A DNA stretch of 64,000 nucleotides from Rhynchopus euleeides (GCA_963210315.1 OY723267.1:1116001-1180000), one strand, 5' to 3'. Positions 42,952-54,900 are shown, counted from the stretch's first letter. Notes: a model not told the origin generated them from the sequence alone. A program made the numbers and translations.

Positions 42952-44183
42952 TCACCCCCGTTTGAACACAAAGGCGTGCTGCCCGTAGTCGGGGAATTTG
43001 TAGGGCGAAGAGGGCCACCACCAGTGCCACTTCGACCCGACACCCATCAGCATTTCCCAGTTTTTACGCTTCTCCTGAGAGGTGAGATCTGGGAGGCGGA
43101 GTGCCTTGACCAATTCGCTGCGAGATGGCAGCCGCATGGGGGCCATCAGCCCGAGCACGGAGTCCAGAATCTGCGAGATGTGCGTGGAATGTGGAGGGTG
43201 TGGGTGTTGGACTTAAAATAACCACATAAGCTCATGCAAAGCCCGCCCCAGACGGAGCTCTTCGAGAGAGCCCCCCCACAGAGGACCTGCGCTACAACGA
43301 GGTGCGCCCTCCGCGAGTATCCTCTCGGCACAACACAAACCCAACACCGGCATACCTCGAGGCTCGACGTCCCATCCGGGGTGTGCTTCCCTGTGAAAGT
43401 CGACGAGTTGAACCCATAGGTCACAGCAAGGGCCCACACAGCGAGGAGAAACCCCACCGCTGCGAAGGAGACGCACACCCAGCAGAAGGCACACCCGACG
43501 AGGAACGTGGTGGGGGAGGGCGGGGCGAAGAGGCGGGGCAGCAGGATGCTCGCGGCCAGCACGCAGCGCACCTCGTTGTAGACGAGAGACAGGGTGTAGT
43601 GTTTGACGTTCCTCTCCCCCACACAGTTGTTGATGAAGAAGGAGTGGTGGTCGAATCGGTCGATGCACCGCCAGCAGAAAGAGCAGTGCTGCGTATGGGT
43701 GTGCACCAGGCGGGAGCACCTATCGCAGATAACTTCGTTCTTCTGCCTGTCTATCGTGAACAGCGCATCGCTCGCGGTGTCCCCTGCGCGGTAGTAGCTG
43801 AGGTAAAACAACAGCAATACTGCATTGTACAAGCCAATGTGGAGGAGAGGCAGAAGAGCACGCCCAGATTCTATCGCCTCAACCGCTGCTCCAAGACGGT
43901 CTGGAAGGGTCTGCACAGCCTGTGTGACATCGGGTGCATCGAACACTGCTGACCCAAATATGTAGGGCAGCCCGCACCACACTGCAACAATAAAGGCCTC
44001 AGAGAGTGTCATGATGTACACCATAAACACGCACGACTGCCCGCTGGTGTCGCTGAATTCCTTCGGTGCCAGGCATCCGATGAAGCTGCCCCCGAAACAC
44101 GTCCACAGCATCTTGCATGCCAGAGGGGTGATGGCAAAACACGCCGCCACCGCCAGCAGCCCTTCCACAGAGCCAGACGCCAT
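42952..44183 (-). CDS. DHHC-family S-acyltransferase homologue with DHHS active site
   Basis: Exons 44183-43356 and 43170-42952 (intron 185 bases, GTATG...CGCAG, phase 0) give 348 aa. The cysteine-rich domain is at about residues 150-195: ICDRCSRLV, HTQHCSFCWRCIDRF, then DHHS at 178-181 and NNCVGERN. This is the zf-DHHC palmitoyltransferase signature, with the catalytic cysteine replaced by serine (codon TCC at 43643-43641). Four or five hydrophobic spans flank it, as in the family. The second exon has the usual cytosolic tail with KNWEMLMGVGSKWHWWW, the family's NxxxxFG-like region. Such proteins sit in endomembranes. The substitution predicts loss of normal S-acylation, or a scaffold role. 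Confidence 0.9.
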
Positions 44184-45400
44184 GCCGAGGCGTCACGGGG
44201 GGTGAGAGGGAGGTGATAGGGGGGGGGGAGGTCGGGGGGTGGAAACCCCTCTCTCTTGTCTTATGTAAACACCCACCCACCCACCCCCACTCTCCCGCAC
44301 CCGGGCCCCAGCCCTTTTGCTGGTCTTTCGTCGACAAACGGTGTGTATTAAGAGCGGGTCTCCCGCTTCTTCTCAGCGCCTCGCCTTCAGCTGGGGTGTG
44401 CGGTGTGGTGGTGGCAGGCAAAAGAGCTATCTCCGGGCAAAGGTGGACGACACTTTTGGAGGGGAGGGGAGGGGGGGGTTGAACCACATCCCCGCCATCC
44501 AATGTTTGCTTTTTTTTACCTCCATTGCAGGCCAGCATCTGTCGGGATTTTTGGGGTGGAAGAGATAGAGAGAGAGATGGCGTGTGTGTTCCGGCGACAC
44601 ACACACCTTTTTTTCGGGAGCTTGCTTTTTTGGGGGACCCGTGGGGGGTGTGGGTGACATTGGATTTGAATCCTATGGTTTCACTCTCTCTCACTCTCTC
44701 TCAAAGTTTGGTTGCCTTTTGTATCAACTTATCTCGGGCAAGTATTGGGGGTGTGGGGTGTGGGGTGGGGAGGAAGGGGGTCAGTGAGAAGGGGTATCTG
44801 ACGAAGTCAAAAAAAACTCAAAAAGAATCAACTAAGTTAAAAAAAATACCTGGTAACATAAAAGGTCGTGGCAGTAACCCCTCACCACACATTGCATGCG
44901 CACACTCACTCACGCACACCCACTCTTAAGACACGGAATAAGCGCAGGGAGGAGGGGGGGGGGGGCGGGGTAAAGAACAACAGGCGAGCCATTTTTTTCT
45001 GCTCTAACGTGCATGAAGTAGTGAGACCATCCTAACAAAACAGGTGCCACACTGGCGCAGTTTGCAGAGACAAGAAAACAGCCCCATTCCCTTTTTGTCC
45101 CCCATCTACCGGCAACCGGGGGGGGAGGGGAGAAATGTGTGCTTAATTTAGTGTCAACAACCTCAAGCTGAGCCTGACCTGCCCCGATCGACACCCTGGG
45201 TGTTTTTATTGCCACGGCGGTGATATACGTGCGTGCGTGCTGTGCGTGTTGTGGGTGGTGGGGGTGCTAAGGTTGGGTGGTAGGGGGGCGCAAACACCAC
45301 CATCTCACTCTCACCGCAACCAGTATTTTTTTTTTCAGAATTTCAAAGATCCTCCTCTCATGCAAGGGCTTCTTAGCATGGTAGAGGAAGACTGGTTGCC
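44184..45400. other. Intergenic region, DHHS gene upstream flank
   Basis: No gene supported. The minus strand just upstream of ATG 44183 is a nearly pure pyrimidine tract (complement of 44192-44240). TCTC repeats lie at 44685-44703 and G-runs at 44952-44962. AT-richer sequence lies at 44800-44870. Confidence 0.45.
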
Positions 45401-45735
45401 ATACCGTATACGTAAATATTTTGGAACGTAAATATTATGGAACGTAAATATTATGGAACGTAAATATTTTGGAACGCTGGTGGGTTGGCGTTCCAGATTT
45501 TTTTCGTTCCATAATATTTACAGGGCTTTCTGCGACTCGGGGACTTGGACCAGGTGATCGGACGGCATACAGAGTCCCTGACGGGACCTACTCGTGCACT
45601 TTTCGCGCGATTCCTGACGCAAGCCGTCCTCACCACCGAGTCCCCAACTGGCCCTGTAAATATTATGGAACGGACCGGCCAAAAATGGGCCCGTTCCATA
45701 ATATTTACGTTCCATAATATTTACGTATACGGTAT
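45401..45735. mobile_element. 335-bp MITE-like element with TA target duplication
   Basis: The left end reads (TA)CCGTATACGTAAATATT and the right end is its reverse complement, CGTATACGG(TA). Inside each end the unit ACGTAAATATTATGGA is repeated two to four times in opposite orientations, so the inverted ends extend for about 45 bases. The TA at each boundary fits a TA target duplication. The central 200 bases are single copy in the window and have no coding potential. Confidence 0.85.
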
Positions 45736-46072
45736 TTGTTTTCAGGCCTGTCGCTAACTTTTCGATTTTGGAGATTTGGTGGGTTGACGCTCCTGTTTTG
45801 GGGGGGGATCAGGGGGGAAAACACTAGGGGTCAATTTTTCTCGCGCGCGCTTCGCGCGCGCTCGTGTTGTTGCCAATTTTTCCCATCGGTGGACCACTAG
45901 GTGGGCACGGTGTGAGGCGCTGGGTTCCTTCCGTGGTTCCTCTCCCGCTCGCGCCGTCGGGTGCCGGAGGAAACCAAAAAATGGCTTTCGGGACCATGAT
46001 TTCGACGCTGCCCCCTGATATGTCACGGCCGTCAAAGCGCAAGGACTTGGTTACTAGACGGGCACGCGAGAT

Positions 46073-46132
46073 GGGGGGTCTGGGGGGCAGGGCCCCCCAG
46101 CCGCCGGAGGCCACGGTAGTGAGCATCTGTTC
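46073..46132 (+). repeat. 60-bp direct repeat, copy 1
   Basis: Begins GGGGGGTCTGGGGGGC, contains CCCCCCAGCCGCCGGAGGCC and ends GAGCATCTGTTC. It recurs at 46248-46307 with two mismatches. The core GGGGGGCNGNGCCCCCC is a perfect hairpin stem. Confidence 0.9.
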
Positions 46133-46247
46133 ATTGTGGGCGTACAGATTCTGTGTGAGTTGGCTGCGTCCTCCTGAGGCTACTGGAGTGGGTGGATTCC
46201 CTGACCCGGTGGGAATCGAATGACTTGAGTACGAGACATACGCCACA

Positions 46248-46307
46248 GGGGGGTCTGGGGGGCGGAGCCCCCCAGCCGCCGGAGGCCACGGTAGTGAGCA
46301 TCTGTTC
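46248..46307 (+). repeat. 60-bp direct repeat, copy 2
   Basis: Second copy of the 46073-46132 unit, 58 of 60 bases identical, 175 bases downstream, within the 860-bp TIR element. Confidence 0.9.
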
Positions 46308-46327
46308 CTGCAAAACCATACTCTCTT

Positions 46328-46600
46328 CGACGTCGACCCAGTGAAAGTGGGTTGACGCTTGGTCGACGCTTGGTGAGCGTCGACCCAGTGTAACCGGGCC
46401 AACGCTAGGTTAGCGTCGACCCAGTGTAATAAATGGGTTGACGCTTGGTCCAGGCTTGAATGGCAACCCAGTTCCACTAGGTCGACGCTCCAAGCCTCGA
46501 CCAAGCGTCAACCCAGTCCACTGGGTCGACGCTGGGTCGACGCTTTTTTATGGGGGGGGAAACCCAAAATCACTGGGTCGACGGTCGACGCTTAGCGACA
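46328..46600. repeat. GTCGACGC-rich short repeat array
   Basis: About nine GTCGAC cores in both orientations within 270 bases, mostly as GTCGACGCT or AGCGTCGACCCAGT, spaced irregularly. It forms the right third of the 860-bp element and reads into its right inverted end. Confidence 0.8.
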
Positions 46601-46619
46601 TGCCTGATTTGTTTTCAGG

Positions 46620-48778
46620 GGAGGAGGGGGGGGGGGGGAGCACAGGGACGAATGGTGAGGCCAATTTTTCAGTTGCTTGGGAGAGATGATTTTTCCTCGC
46701 GAGAGAGGCAGAGCGAGCGCTCAGATGGTTGAAGTGTGAATGAGGCATCCCCCCTCAGAAGGGGTGGAGGATACGAATCATTCTCTCTGAGTATGCACCC
46801 AGTCTGTGTTTCCGTCTCTCTTGATTGTTTGGTCTCCCCGCCCCACGTACCATCCTTAATTTTTTTTCTCTCATTCAAAAAAAACCACACACCCGATTTG
46901 TCGTCCCGTTCTGAGCTGTGTTGCGCCTGAGGGGATGACGGAGACAACCGGAATCATATCACACGGGCAAGATCCTCAAAACAAATGCTGCTCTCATAGA
47001 TGGGAGGCAGGATGCATAGATCACGAATGAGATGGGGGCCCGGTGCCTGCGCGCGTCCTGTCGTAATGTGGCTGCTAGCGGTGGGGCTAGCGGAGCAGAT
47101 TCTACTCATGAGATACGGGCCAAAAAAATCATATATGCTGACGCGGTTGTGAGGATCTTCAGATCGTGCGCGTGGTGCCAAGCTGAAGAGACCCCACCAA
47201 AACATCAGACAGGGGCATAGATGCAGGCGCGTGCGTGCGTTGGTTTCCCTTGCGCGTTGCAAAACATAAATGTGTGGGGGTGGTGGGGGGGGACGAGGTG
47301 ACCACAGAGGAGAAAAAAAGCAAAATCATTTGGCGAAGACAGCGTATTGAGCAGAAAAAACACACACGTCACCATTCCCTCTCGGTAGTGTCTGCAAAAC
47401 AAATGTCGGGTGCGGGGGGCGGGGGTGGGGTGGAACTGTGTGTGTTGTGTCATTTTTTTGGAAAGGAAGGCGCCCAGAGCACAGCGGCAAGCTTTGAAAG
47501 CGCGAGCAAAAAAGTAATAAAAATGTTGGATATGTGTGGGGGGGGGGGGTATTTCATCGAGAAGAGAAAAAGAGTCACTACTCAAAATGGAAAAAGGAGG
47601 GTGGGGGTGGGGGGGGATGCAACGGGCAGCAACACACACGCACTCCTCCTCTATTCCCCCCACAACCTTCTCTTCAGAAACCCAAACCGTACGCTAGTTC
47701 ACCCCGCTGACATAAAAGACACGCGCGAAGTTTACAGCAGTGGAATAACGTGAGGATCACGCCTTCAAACAGCCATGACAGTATACAGTCCCATAACGTA
47801 TCCCGAATCCCACTCAGCATGCAACGACCCAACTACTTTGATGGATACACTGCCAATGAGAACACATTGATGCTGAAATCCTGGGAAGGAGGAAAAATCA
47901 TATCAGACAGCACACCAGCAGCGCCACGGCGGTGCTCTCGTGATCTCGACGGCCCCACCCCACCCACCCCCCCACCCCCCAACCCATCCTCTCCCGCTGT
48001 TGCTGGGACACGACAGCAACACTGCTCGCAGCCCAAAATACCCCCAAGCAAATCCCCCTTTTTGGACGGAGGGACCGTCCCACACTGAAATCCAATGAGA
48101 AAGGAACAGAGAACATTCAGGGGTGCTGTGGGGGGAGAGGCAGGATAGGGGCGGAGTTGGGGGGGGGGGGGGGGGTGTGGTGGGATGGGGGGAAAACTGG
48201 CACACAGAATTCCCTGGGTTTCTTCGGGGACTCCCCCCCCCCCCCCATCTGATGTTTTCTTTTCGCCTATTTGGTGCAACCCTTTGTAGATCTCCTCATA
48301 CGTTGAGCGGTTAGACCCGGTATTTACCGGATGCGTAATGCGCAACACATGACTCCTTCCGTTTTTTTTTGCTATTTTTGCTTATCCCATCATCCCTCCC
48401 TCCCCATCCAGACAGGCACCCCAACACGACATAACAAACACACACAAACATCTCCGAGACGAGGATTGGTTGACGAAGTACCCAAACCCACCAACCTGCA
48501 CACACACACAGGGGCAAGGAACCTTGATCGTGTGTGTCAGGAGGGGGGGGGAGGGTGGGAGTGGAGGGGGGTGGGGGGAGAGGGGGGGATCGGTTGGTGG
48601 CGGTTGGGTGGGCTAGAAGACTTTTTTGACGGTACGCTGGATTTGCAGGAGGAGTGAACCTTTTGCCCTGCCTCCTCCTACCCCCCCCCCTCCCCCCTGC
48701 AATACAGAACCCCATACCACCACCTTCCTGGAATCACACGATAGCACAATCAGACACGGGACAATCGGGGTCGCTCGC
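46620..48778. other. Intergenic region
   Basis: About 2.2 kb with no supported gene. It contains G-runs (46627-46637, 47541-47550, 48159-48174, 48541-48550), a C-run at 48232-48246, and AT-richer stretches. The right end is the 3' UTR of Rab7. Confidence 0.45.
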
Positions 48779-49717
48779 TTAGCAGCACTTCGTCTTCTTC
48801 TTCGCCGGCTGCTTCTCGGGGAGAGTCATCGGGATGAAGTCGTCGGTCTTCTGTGTGTCGTGGAGGCAGGTGTGTGTGTGTGTGTGGTGGGGAACAAGGC
48901 CAGCGGCGTCCAGTCAGGGGGGGGGGGGGGATAACCTGGGGGCCGTTGCTGCTCGTTTGTATGTAACAATCAACAGAAAGCAGGCAGAAGAAGGGTCTGC
49001 TTCTGGAGGCTGGGTGTGGTGCATAAACTGCTGCGTCCGAACCACGCATGTTTCAAAATTTCAGCAACACTCAACACAGGATGTGGCAGGGGCATACCGA
49101 CACCAGCTTCTTTGCAAGGCTGCCCTTGGCCACGGCAAGGAAGGCCTGCTCAACGTTGGTCTTGTCCTTTGCCGACGTCTCGAAGTAGGGGATGCGCTTG
49201 TCCTCATCGTCGGAGTTCGCCTGCTTCTGTGCCCACTGCAGGGCAGCCTTCTGCGACACGCACCGCTTGTCGTCGAGATCGCTCTTGTTCCCCACCAGCA
49301 CGAACTCGCGGCCCTCACCGGCCTGGATGATGAACTCGTCGTACCACGACGACAGGTGCGCGAAGGAGTCCTGGGATGTCAGGTCGAACACCTGCAGGGG
49401 GGTGATGGCGTCACAGCACAGCGTTGACACAGGATGCCCGTCATGGAGCAAAGACATACCAGCATGCACGCGTCAGCGCCACGGTAGAACGCGGACCCCA
49501 GGCTCTGGAAGCGCTCCTGTCCTGCCGTGTCCCAAATCTGCAGCGTCACGCTGACACCATCCACCGACAGGTCCTTGGTCAGGAAGTCCGCACCGATGGT
49601 CGCCTTGTAGCGGATGTCGAACTTGTCGTTCACGTACCTCCCCATCAGGGAGGACTTCCCGACACCAGTGTCACCCAGGATGATGACCTTCAGAAGCTCC
49701 TTCCGGCGGGTGGCCAT
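48779..49717 (-). CDS. RAB7: Rab7 small GTPase, three exons
   Basis: Exons 49717-49460, 49391-49098 and 48850-48779 give 207 aa, the usual Rab7 length. Introns are 68 and 247 bases, GTATG...CAG, both phase 0. Rab7 governs late endosome/lysosome traffic. Visible are G1 GDTGVGKSS, the Rab7 effector block [14 protein letters not shown]3 [22 protein letters not shown]4 GNKSD, G5 ETSAK and the INVEQAF-like NVEQAFLAV. The short last exon encodes a Lys-rich tail ending KKKTKCC, a dual geranylgeranylation signal (CC instead of the CSC of animals). On the minus strand a CT-rich stretch and TGCAG end 31 bases before the ATG, a possible trans-splice acceptor. Confidence 0.96.
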
Positions 49718-50356
49718 TTTTGCAGAAGAGAGTGTGTCGGTGGTGATCTGCACAGGGGAGGGTGAAGAGGCACTGCGAAGGCAGTACCCGTGGGCGTGGG
49801 GGTCCATCCGACCCGAGGCGGATATGCAATAATTATTTGATAGCACAGCAGTAAGGTGGGAGGGGGCATCGCCTGCAGCTCCCTGCACCCACACAAACAC
49901 CCACCCCAACAGCCCGCCCAGCCCGTCGGTGTGATGCGGACCTATGCGGACCTGCCCAGCTTGGCACTTCTTAACCTTGTATCATGTTCGACCGCATTCT
50001 CTACAATCACGATCACAGGAACATCACCTGCCCCAGAAGAACCTTCGCTATTCAACCTGCCGATATCCTCTGTCATTAGACAAAGGAGGTAGCAGCTCGG
50101 GGGCTGCAAGCCCCCGGGAACCAAGGGAATGCACTTTCCCTTTGGCCCGGTTCTGTGCAGGTTTGTCCCTTCTGGGGGGGGGGTACTTATTGCCAACGGA
50201 GTTTCGGAAACAGAATCCGGAACACGAACCCACCACCACCCAAGAGCAGGGGTCGGTGGCCCTTCCCGCCTTCACATTCATGTGTTCGTTCCTGACAGCA
50301 CGTAGATGAGACAGACCCAGGCTAGGCTTCTGCAAACCACCACCCTCCGCGAGCCT
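49718..50356. other. Intergenic region
   Basis: About 640 bases, without a supported gene. It includes the Rab7 acceptor-like CCCTCCCCTGTGCAG on the minus strand (AG at 49749-49748) and the 3' UTR of the upstream gene. Confidence 0.45.
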
Positions 50357-51574
50357 CTACGGTGCCACGACTCTGGTGTGCAATGTGTGACCTCGGGAGG
50401 CAAACCGCGCGAGGTTGTTCGCGCACTTGTTCTTCCCTTGCGCGCTGTTCCAAAGCTCCGCCTCGCGCTTGTCCATAATCGCACCGCCTGTCGGTGGGCA
50501 CATGTACATGGGGTGCACGTACCATTGCAGGTAGTTTTGGAAGATTGGTGCGTAATCCATCCAGTATCCCTCCATAGACGACAGCTTGAGCTGGCGCAGG
50601 TTGTAGTGGACCTGATTGAGGGTGCTGTGGTCATCGAAGTCGGGTGTGAGCACGTGGAATTTGTATTCCTCACGCCTTGTCCGCCCTGGACCCCAATCCA
50701 CCTTGGGCTTGACCTTCCACGCGTCGAAGGGGCCCCTGATGATCACCGCGTCCACATTTTTCCCGAGCGTGTCGCTGAGGAAGGCCTGTGTCAGCCTCTC
50801 CCAATTTTCATCCACTTCCGCAACATCGTCCGTGCTCTTTGCCATCGGGCAGGACCACGTGAACATCCCCTGTGTGAGGCCCACCTTCTTGACCGTGTCG
50901 CGATACCGCCTGTCAAGGCCCTCAGCGCCGTAGAGCGTGTCTCGGGCGTGCGAATCGATTGTCGACTTAATCCGGTTCTTCTGGTGGCGCACAGTTCCCT
51001 CCCCCACACCCCGCATCATCAGGTGGTACAGGTAGTGCGGCATGGTCGGTGCATCCCACTCGCCCTGCCCTCGGTGCACAACGAGACCTTCACCTTGTGC
51101 CTGTGGATAGGGTGTGGGTGGCATTGCACTGCGTTTGAAAGGATGGCAACAAGCAGATGTTTTTCTGTGGGATGCGCTGTATGTATTTTGCTTTTCCGAG
51201 ACTTTTCTGAGTCGCACGACAGAAACAAACAGGCTTCTGTTGTACACGGTGGACCCCACCCCCTGGAGCGGGGGTACCCACCCCCGCTGTAACGACCACC
51301 CAAAAGGGTCTACCCCGGCGTGCGGGAGACCACCGCGTAGCCCCCCCGCCCCGCCCCGAGGCAGATATGCGGCAATTACAATCGGGCCTTGGGTGGTGGT
51401 ATCGCAGGGTCATACCGGTGTCATTGTGCTCGGCGTGTATCTTGCGAAAAAGTCGTCCCACTGCTCCTTCTCCGACTTCGAAATAAAATGCTTTGAATCC
51501 CAGTAGCCCATTGTGGGCGCGGCAGCCCGCGTATACGTGAGCCCTGCTCGTTGCGCAGCTTTGACACCCGCCAT
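50357..51574 (-). CDS. 300-aa protein of unknown function, two exons
   Basis: Exons 51574-51416 and 51100-50357 (intron 315 bases, GTATG...CACAG, phase 0) give 300 aa starting MAGVKAAQRAGLTYTRAAAP. The N-terminus is basic and acid-poor, so a mitochondrial presequence is possible. The body is rich in aromatic residues: HYLYHLMMRGVGEGTVRHQK, GLTQGMFTWSCPMAK, FDAWKVKPKVDWGPGRTRRE, LKLSSMEGYWMDYAPIFQNY and LQWYVHPMYMCPP. No membrane segment or known catalytic motif was seen. This composition is like that of lineage-specific respiratory-chain or mitoribosome subunits, but this is an impression only; I do not recognise the family. Confidence 0.8.
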
Positions 51575-51938
51575 TGTTGCGTCTCGTGCCCTTCGCGTGG
51601 GGGCACCCCTGCACTGGAGGTGAGGTGTATCAGAGAAAGCGACAACACTACATATAGCCTGCGATAAGACAGAAGCAGCAACCGCACCTCACACACAAGA
51701 CTCTCCCATACGGGGCCGGGCAAAGAGAACATCACATATGGGGAGGCAGCGCAGGTGAGGGCGAGGGGCGCGAGGTGGGAGCACGAGACCGAACCAACCC
51801 CACTACACTATTGACCCACCCCCCCTCTAACTTGGGGGTGTGCGGCGCGGGCCTCTCTCTCTCTCTCTCTTTCTCTTTCTCTCTCAGGTCAGAATACTCG
51901 GAATAACCACGCCCCCCCCCCCCCCCCCCCTCCCCCTC
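51575..51938. other. Intergenic spacer with CT microsatellite
   Basis: A CT-repeat at about 51855-51885 and a C-run of 19 at 51912-51930 (G-run in the sense of transcription), just after the RasGAP-like stop codon. No gene. Confidence 0.6.
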
Positions 51939-54900
51939 TCAGTCTGGCATAAACAAACTTTCATCCTCCTCGCCATAAGACTCACTCCCAAGCGGGCTAA
52001 GACTGGGGTCTATATAGCTGGGATGGGTATCTAGATTCTGCACTATATACTTACACGGCGAAGCCCCGCAGGGTTCGACCGGATCACCCTCCTCGCCTGG
52101 GAGGCTCTGTGGCACTGCTGCAGGGGATGCTTCTGGGGATGCTGCAGGCAGTGTCACAGGCGTCGTCCCGACGCTGCCACCACCCCCCCTCCGCGAGCGC
52201 CGGTGCCGCGACAGCGGCTCCAGCTCCCCCCGTCCTACCTCCAGGAGGTACCGCAGCTCATCGTCATCCACCTCGGAAGACGAATAGCAGTAGACACCCT
52301 CAGGGTCACCACCATAGCTACTACCCTCGTCGTCGTCCTCCTCCTCACCATCCGGGACACCGCGCACCAGCCTGCTGCGTGCGGAGCGGAGTTGCTCCTC
52401 CATGGCCTGCACGTCCCCCCCCCTCTGCTGCCTCCCCTGGGCACCCCCCGACACAACCTTCACCTGATATTTAGAAACCGGCGGGGCAACCGCAGCCGCA
52501 GGGCACGCCTCTGGGCTGAACCGCAACTCCCTGTTGTAGATCACCTCCCCATCGGATGGGGCTGCGGGGCCCAGCGGGGGTGTCCCGTCCCCACCCTCCT
52601 CCTCCTCCGCACCCCTCTGGCTGTGGGTAGGGTGCCCGAACCCAGCAAGGCCCACCCCGCTGCTGCTTTCGTCACTCCCATGCGAGAAGGCGCACCACCT
52701 CCTCTGGTTGGTCAGCATGCCTTCATACGACACAGGCCAGTCCACCGTGTCCTGCCCCAGGACCCGGGTCTGCGACAGCACGGTGTCCCCCACAGACCCC
52801 GAGCAGGCTGAGCTGCGGAAGGTGCCCGAGGGAAACAATCTAGGCGAGCCTGCCGAGAGGAGGGACGTCGCATCCGGGTGGTCCTCCAGCGACTCCAGCT
52901 CGAGCTGGAGGGCGGCATTCCCTTCACGCAGGGCCTGCACCGCGTGGTGGCGTGAGGTGAGGATCGCCTCGACCCGTTTGATCTCTTGGTCCAGCTCTGC
53001 CATGCGAGCGGGGTCATACTGCCTGATGATGCTCTCCGTCATATCCACCACAACAGCCGCAGAGACGGCGATCAGCGCTGCAGCAGCGGGTAGGAGATAT
53101 ATCCTGTCCACAACCATCTTCGCCTTGAGGTAGTTGCTCTCCCGGCTGAGAGGGGATTGCTCAGGCGTCTGCGGGGCTGTCTTCGTCGAAGAGGCGAACT
53201 CCCCGCTGACGTGTCGGCTCACCCCTGGGCCCACGCTGGTGCTGGCGTTCATAGAGACAATCATCGAGACGCCTGCGAGGGCTCGGTTCCAAGTCCGCTT
53301 TGCCTCCCGTGGGGCCTCCTCGCGGAAGCTGTCGTCGGAGGTGCCAGAGCTCTTGCGGTATGACCAGGAGGGGGAGTGGCGCTGCTGGCGTGCCGTGCGC
53401 TTCTCCACAAGCTTCTTCTCAATCTCGCTGATCTTCCGCTCCACAAGCTTGATGCCTGTGATGAGGGAGACGAGGAGGCGCTCCGTGTCCCTCCCCAGCG
53501 CCTCGTGCACCGACTCCAGGTTGTTCGCCAGGGCGAGGACATCCTCGTCGCTCACCTCCATCACCTTGTGCCGTGTCGCGCTCTGCTGGTGGAAGCTGCT
53601 GCGGAAATTCCTCTCATCCCCCACTGCCCCTGTGCCCCCTCGCAGGAGGCTCTGCCGCCGCCGCAGCTCCTCCGTCCCCCCGACAGCGTCGTACCCAGCG
53701 TAGCTGTCTGACATGTCGAGCGGCGACAGGCTGCTCTGCGCATTGCTGTTGCGCCGCACATTACCCTGAAGGAATGACAGGATGGGCGGCGTTCTCCCCC
53801 GCGGTGGCGAGGGCTGCGCCAGCAGGCTTCCAGACTGCGGCTCCGACACCCCAGCACTGAAGGAGGCGTGGTAGGTCTTGGAGGAGCTGCTGTCCCGCCG
53901 GATATGCAGCCCGGCAGGCGACTTCGGGCTCTGTGAGGTCGCAATCGTCTCCGAAATGGAGGCGTCATCACCGTGGTGGTGGTGGTGGGGGTGATGGTGG
54001 TCTGACGACTGCTCATCCTGTGCGGTGAGGACTATCTCATTCAGCGTGTCCGCATCGATCAGGCTGTGGACATACTCGTGGATGAGCCAGTTGCACTCCT
54101 TCATCCAAGTCGACACGTCGCCCAGCTCGGGGTCCAGGTCACCGAGCCCCATTGCTGAGTTCAGAAGGTTGACAATCTTCGCCAGGAATGCAATCTGGCG
54201 TGGCGTCAGCTGCAACGAGGTCAGCCCACAGGCATCGGGGGTCTGCAAGGCAGGCCCCCAGAGCCGCTGCGTCAGGAAGGCCCCGATACACCTCCTGTAG
54301 TTGAGGTCGGGTGGGACAAGCCCCGCCCGGGTGATGTCCGCGACGCACCGTGTGATGATAGCGATAACCACCTTCAGCTCATGCGGCAGGACATCGAGGT
54401 TGGACTCCCTGTGGAACACCTCGAGGAACTGTGCGGCATGCGCCTCCACGCTGCGGTGCTGCTTCAGCTTCAGGAAGTCATCCATCGACTGCGACAGCAC
54501 CAGCTTGACGTATTGGTCTGCCCGGTTCCCCAGATACAGCAGGATGACGCGCATCGGGAAGGTGTCCCTTTGGAAGAGCAGCGACATCGCGGTAGGGCCA
54601 CGCCCCACACAGCTCATCAACTCATAGAGAACCGATTCATAGAGGAGCTGATGCGTCAGGTCGAGGTGTGCGCACAGCGCGAGGAGGGAGAGGACGAGGC
54701 GCCGTTCGACCATCATCTCGGCATGCAGCTCTGCGCGGGTGCGTGTCACGCTTCCCGATGAGGTAGCTCCTCCCGCGTATTCCATGTTGAGGTTGGCAAA
54801 GGTGTCAATCAGGTCGAACATTCGGATCCTGACAATCACGAGAAGCCATTTGTAGGCGATTGTGTTGTCTATAGCCACAGAGAAGCAGTCGCGTATGGAG

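Larger units (their letters stand above)
45743..46606. mobile_element. About 860-bp TIR element with 9-13 bp direct flanks
   Basis: The left end CAGGCCTGTCGCTAA (from 45743) and the right end TTAGCGACATGCCTG (to 46606) are inverted repeats with one mismatch in 15. ATTTGTTTT flanks both sides (45734-45742 and 46607-46615), and the identity goes on to ATTTGTTTTCAGG. A CAG-starting end with an 8-9 bp duplication recalls hAT or Mutator-type elements (family knowledge). The interior contains a 60-bp direct repeat pair and a GTCGACGC-rich array, and no transposase. It starts only 7 bases after the neighbouring 335-bp element. Confidence 0.7.
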
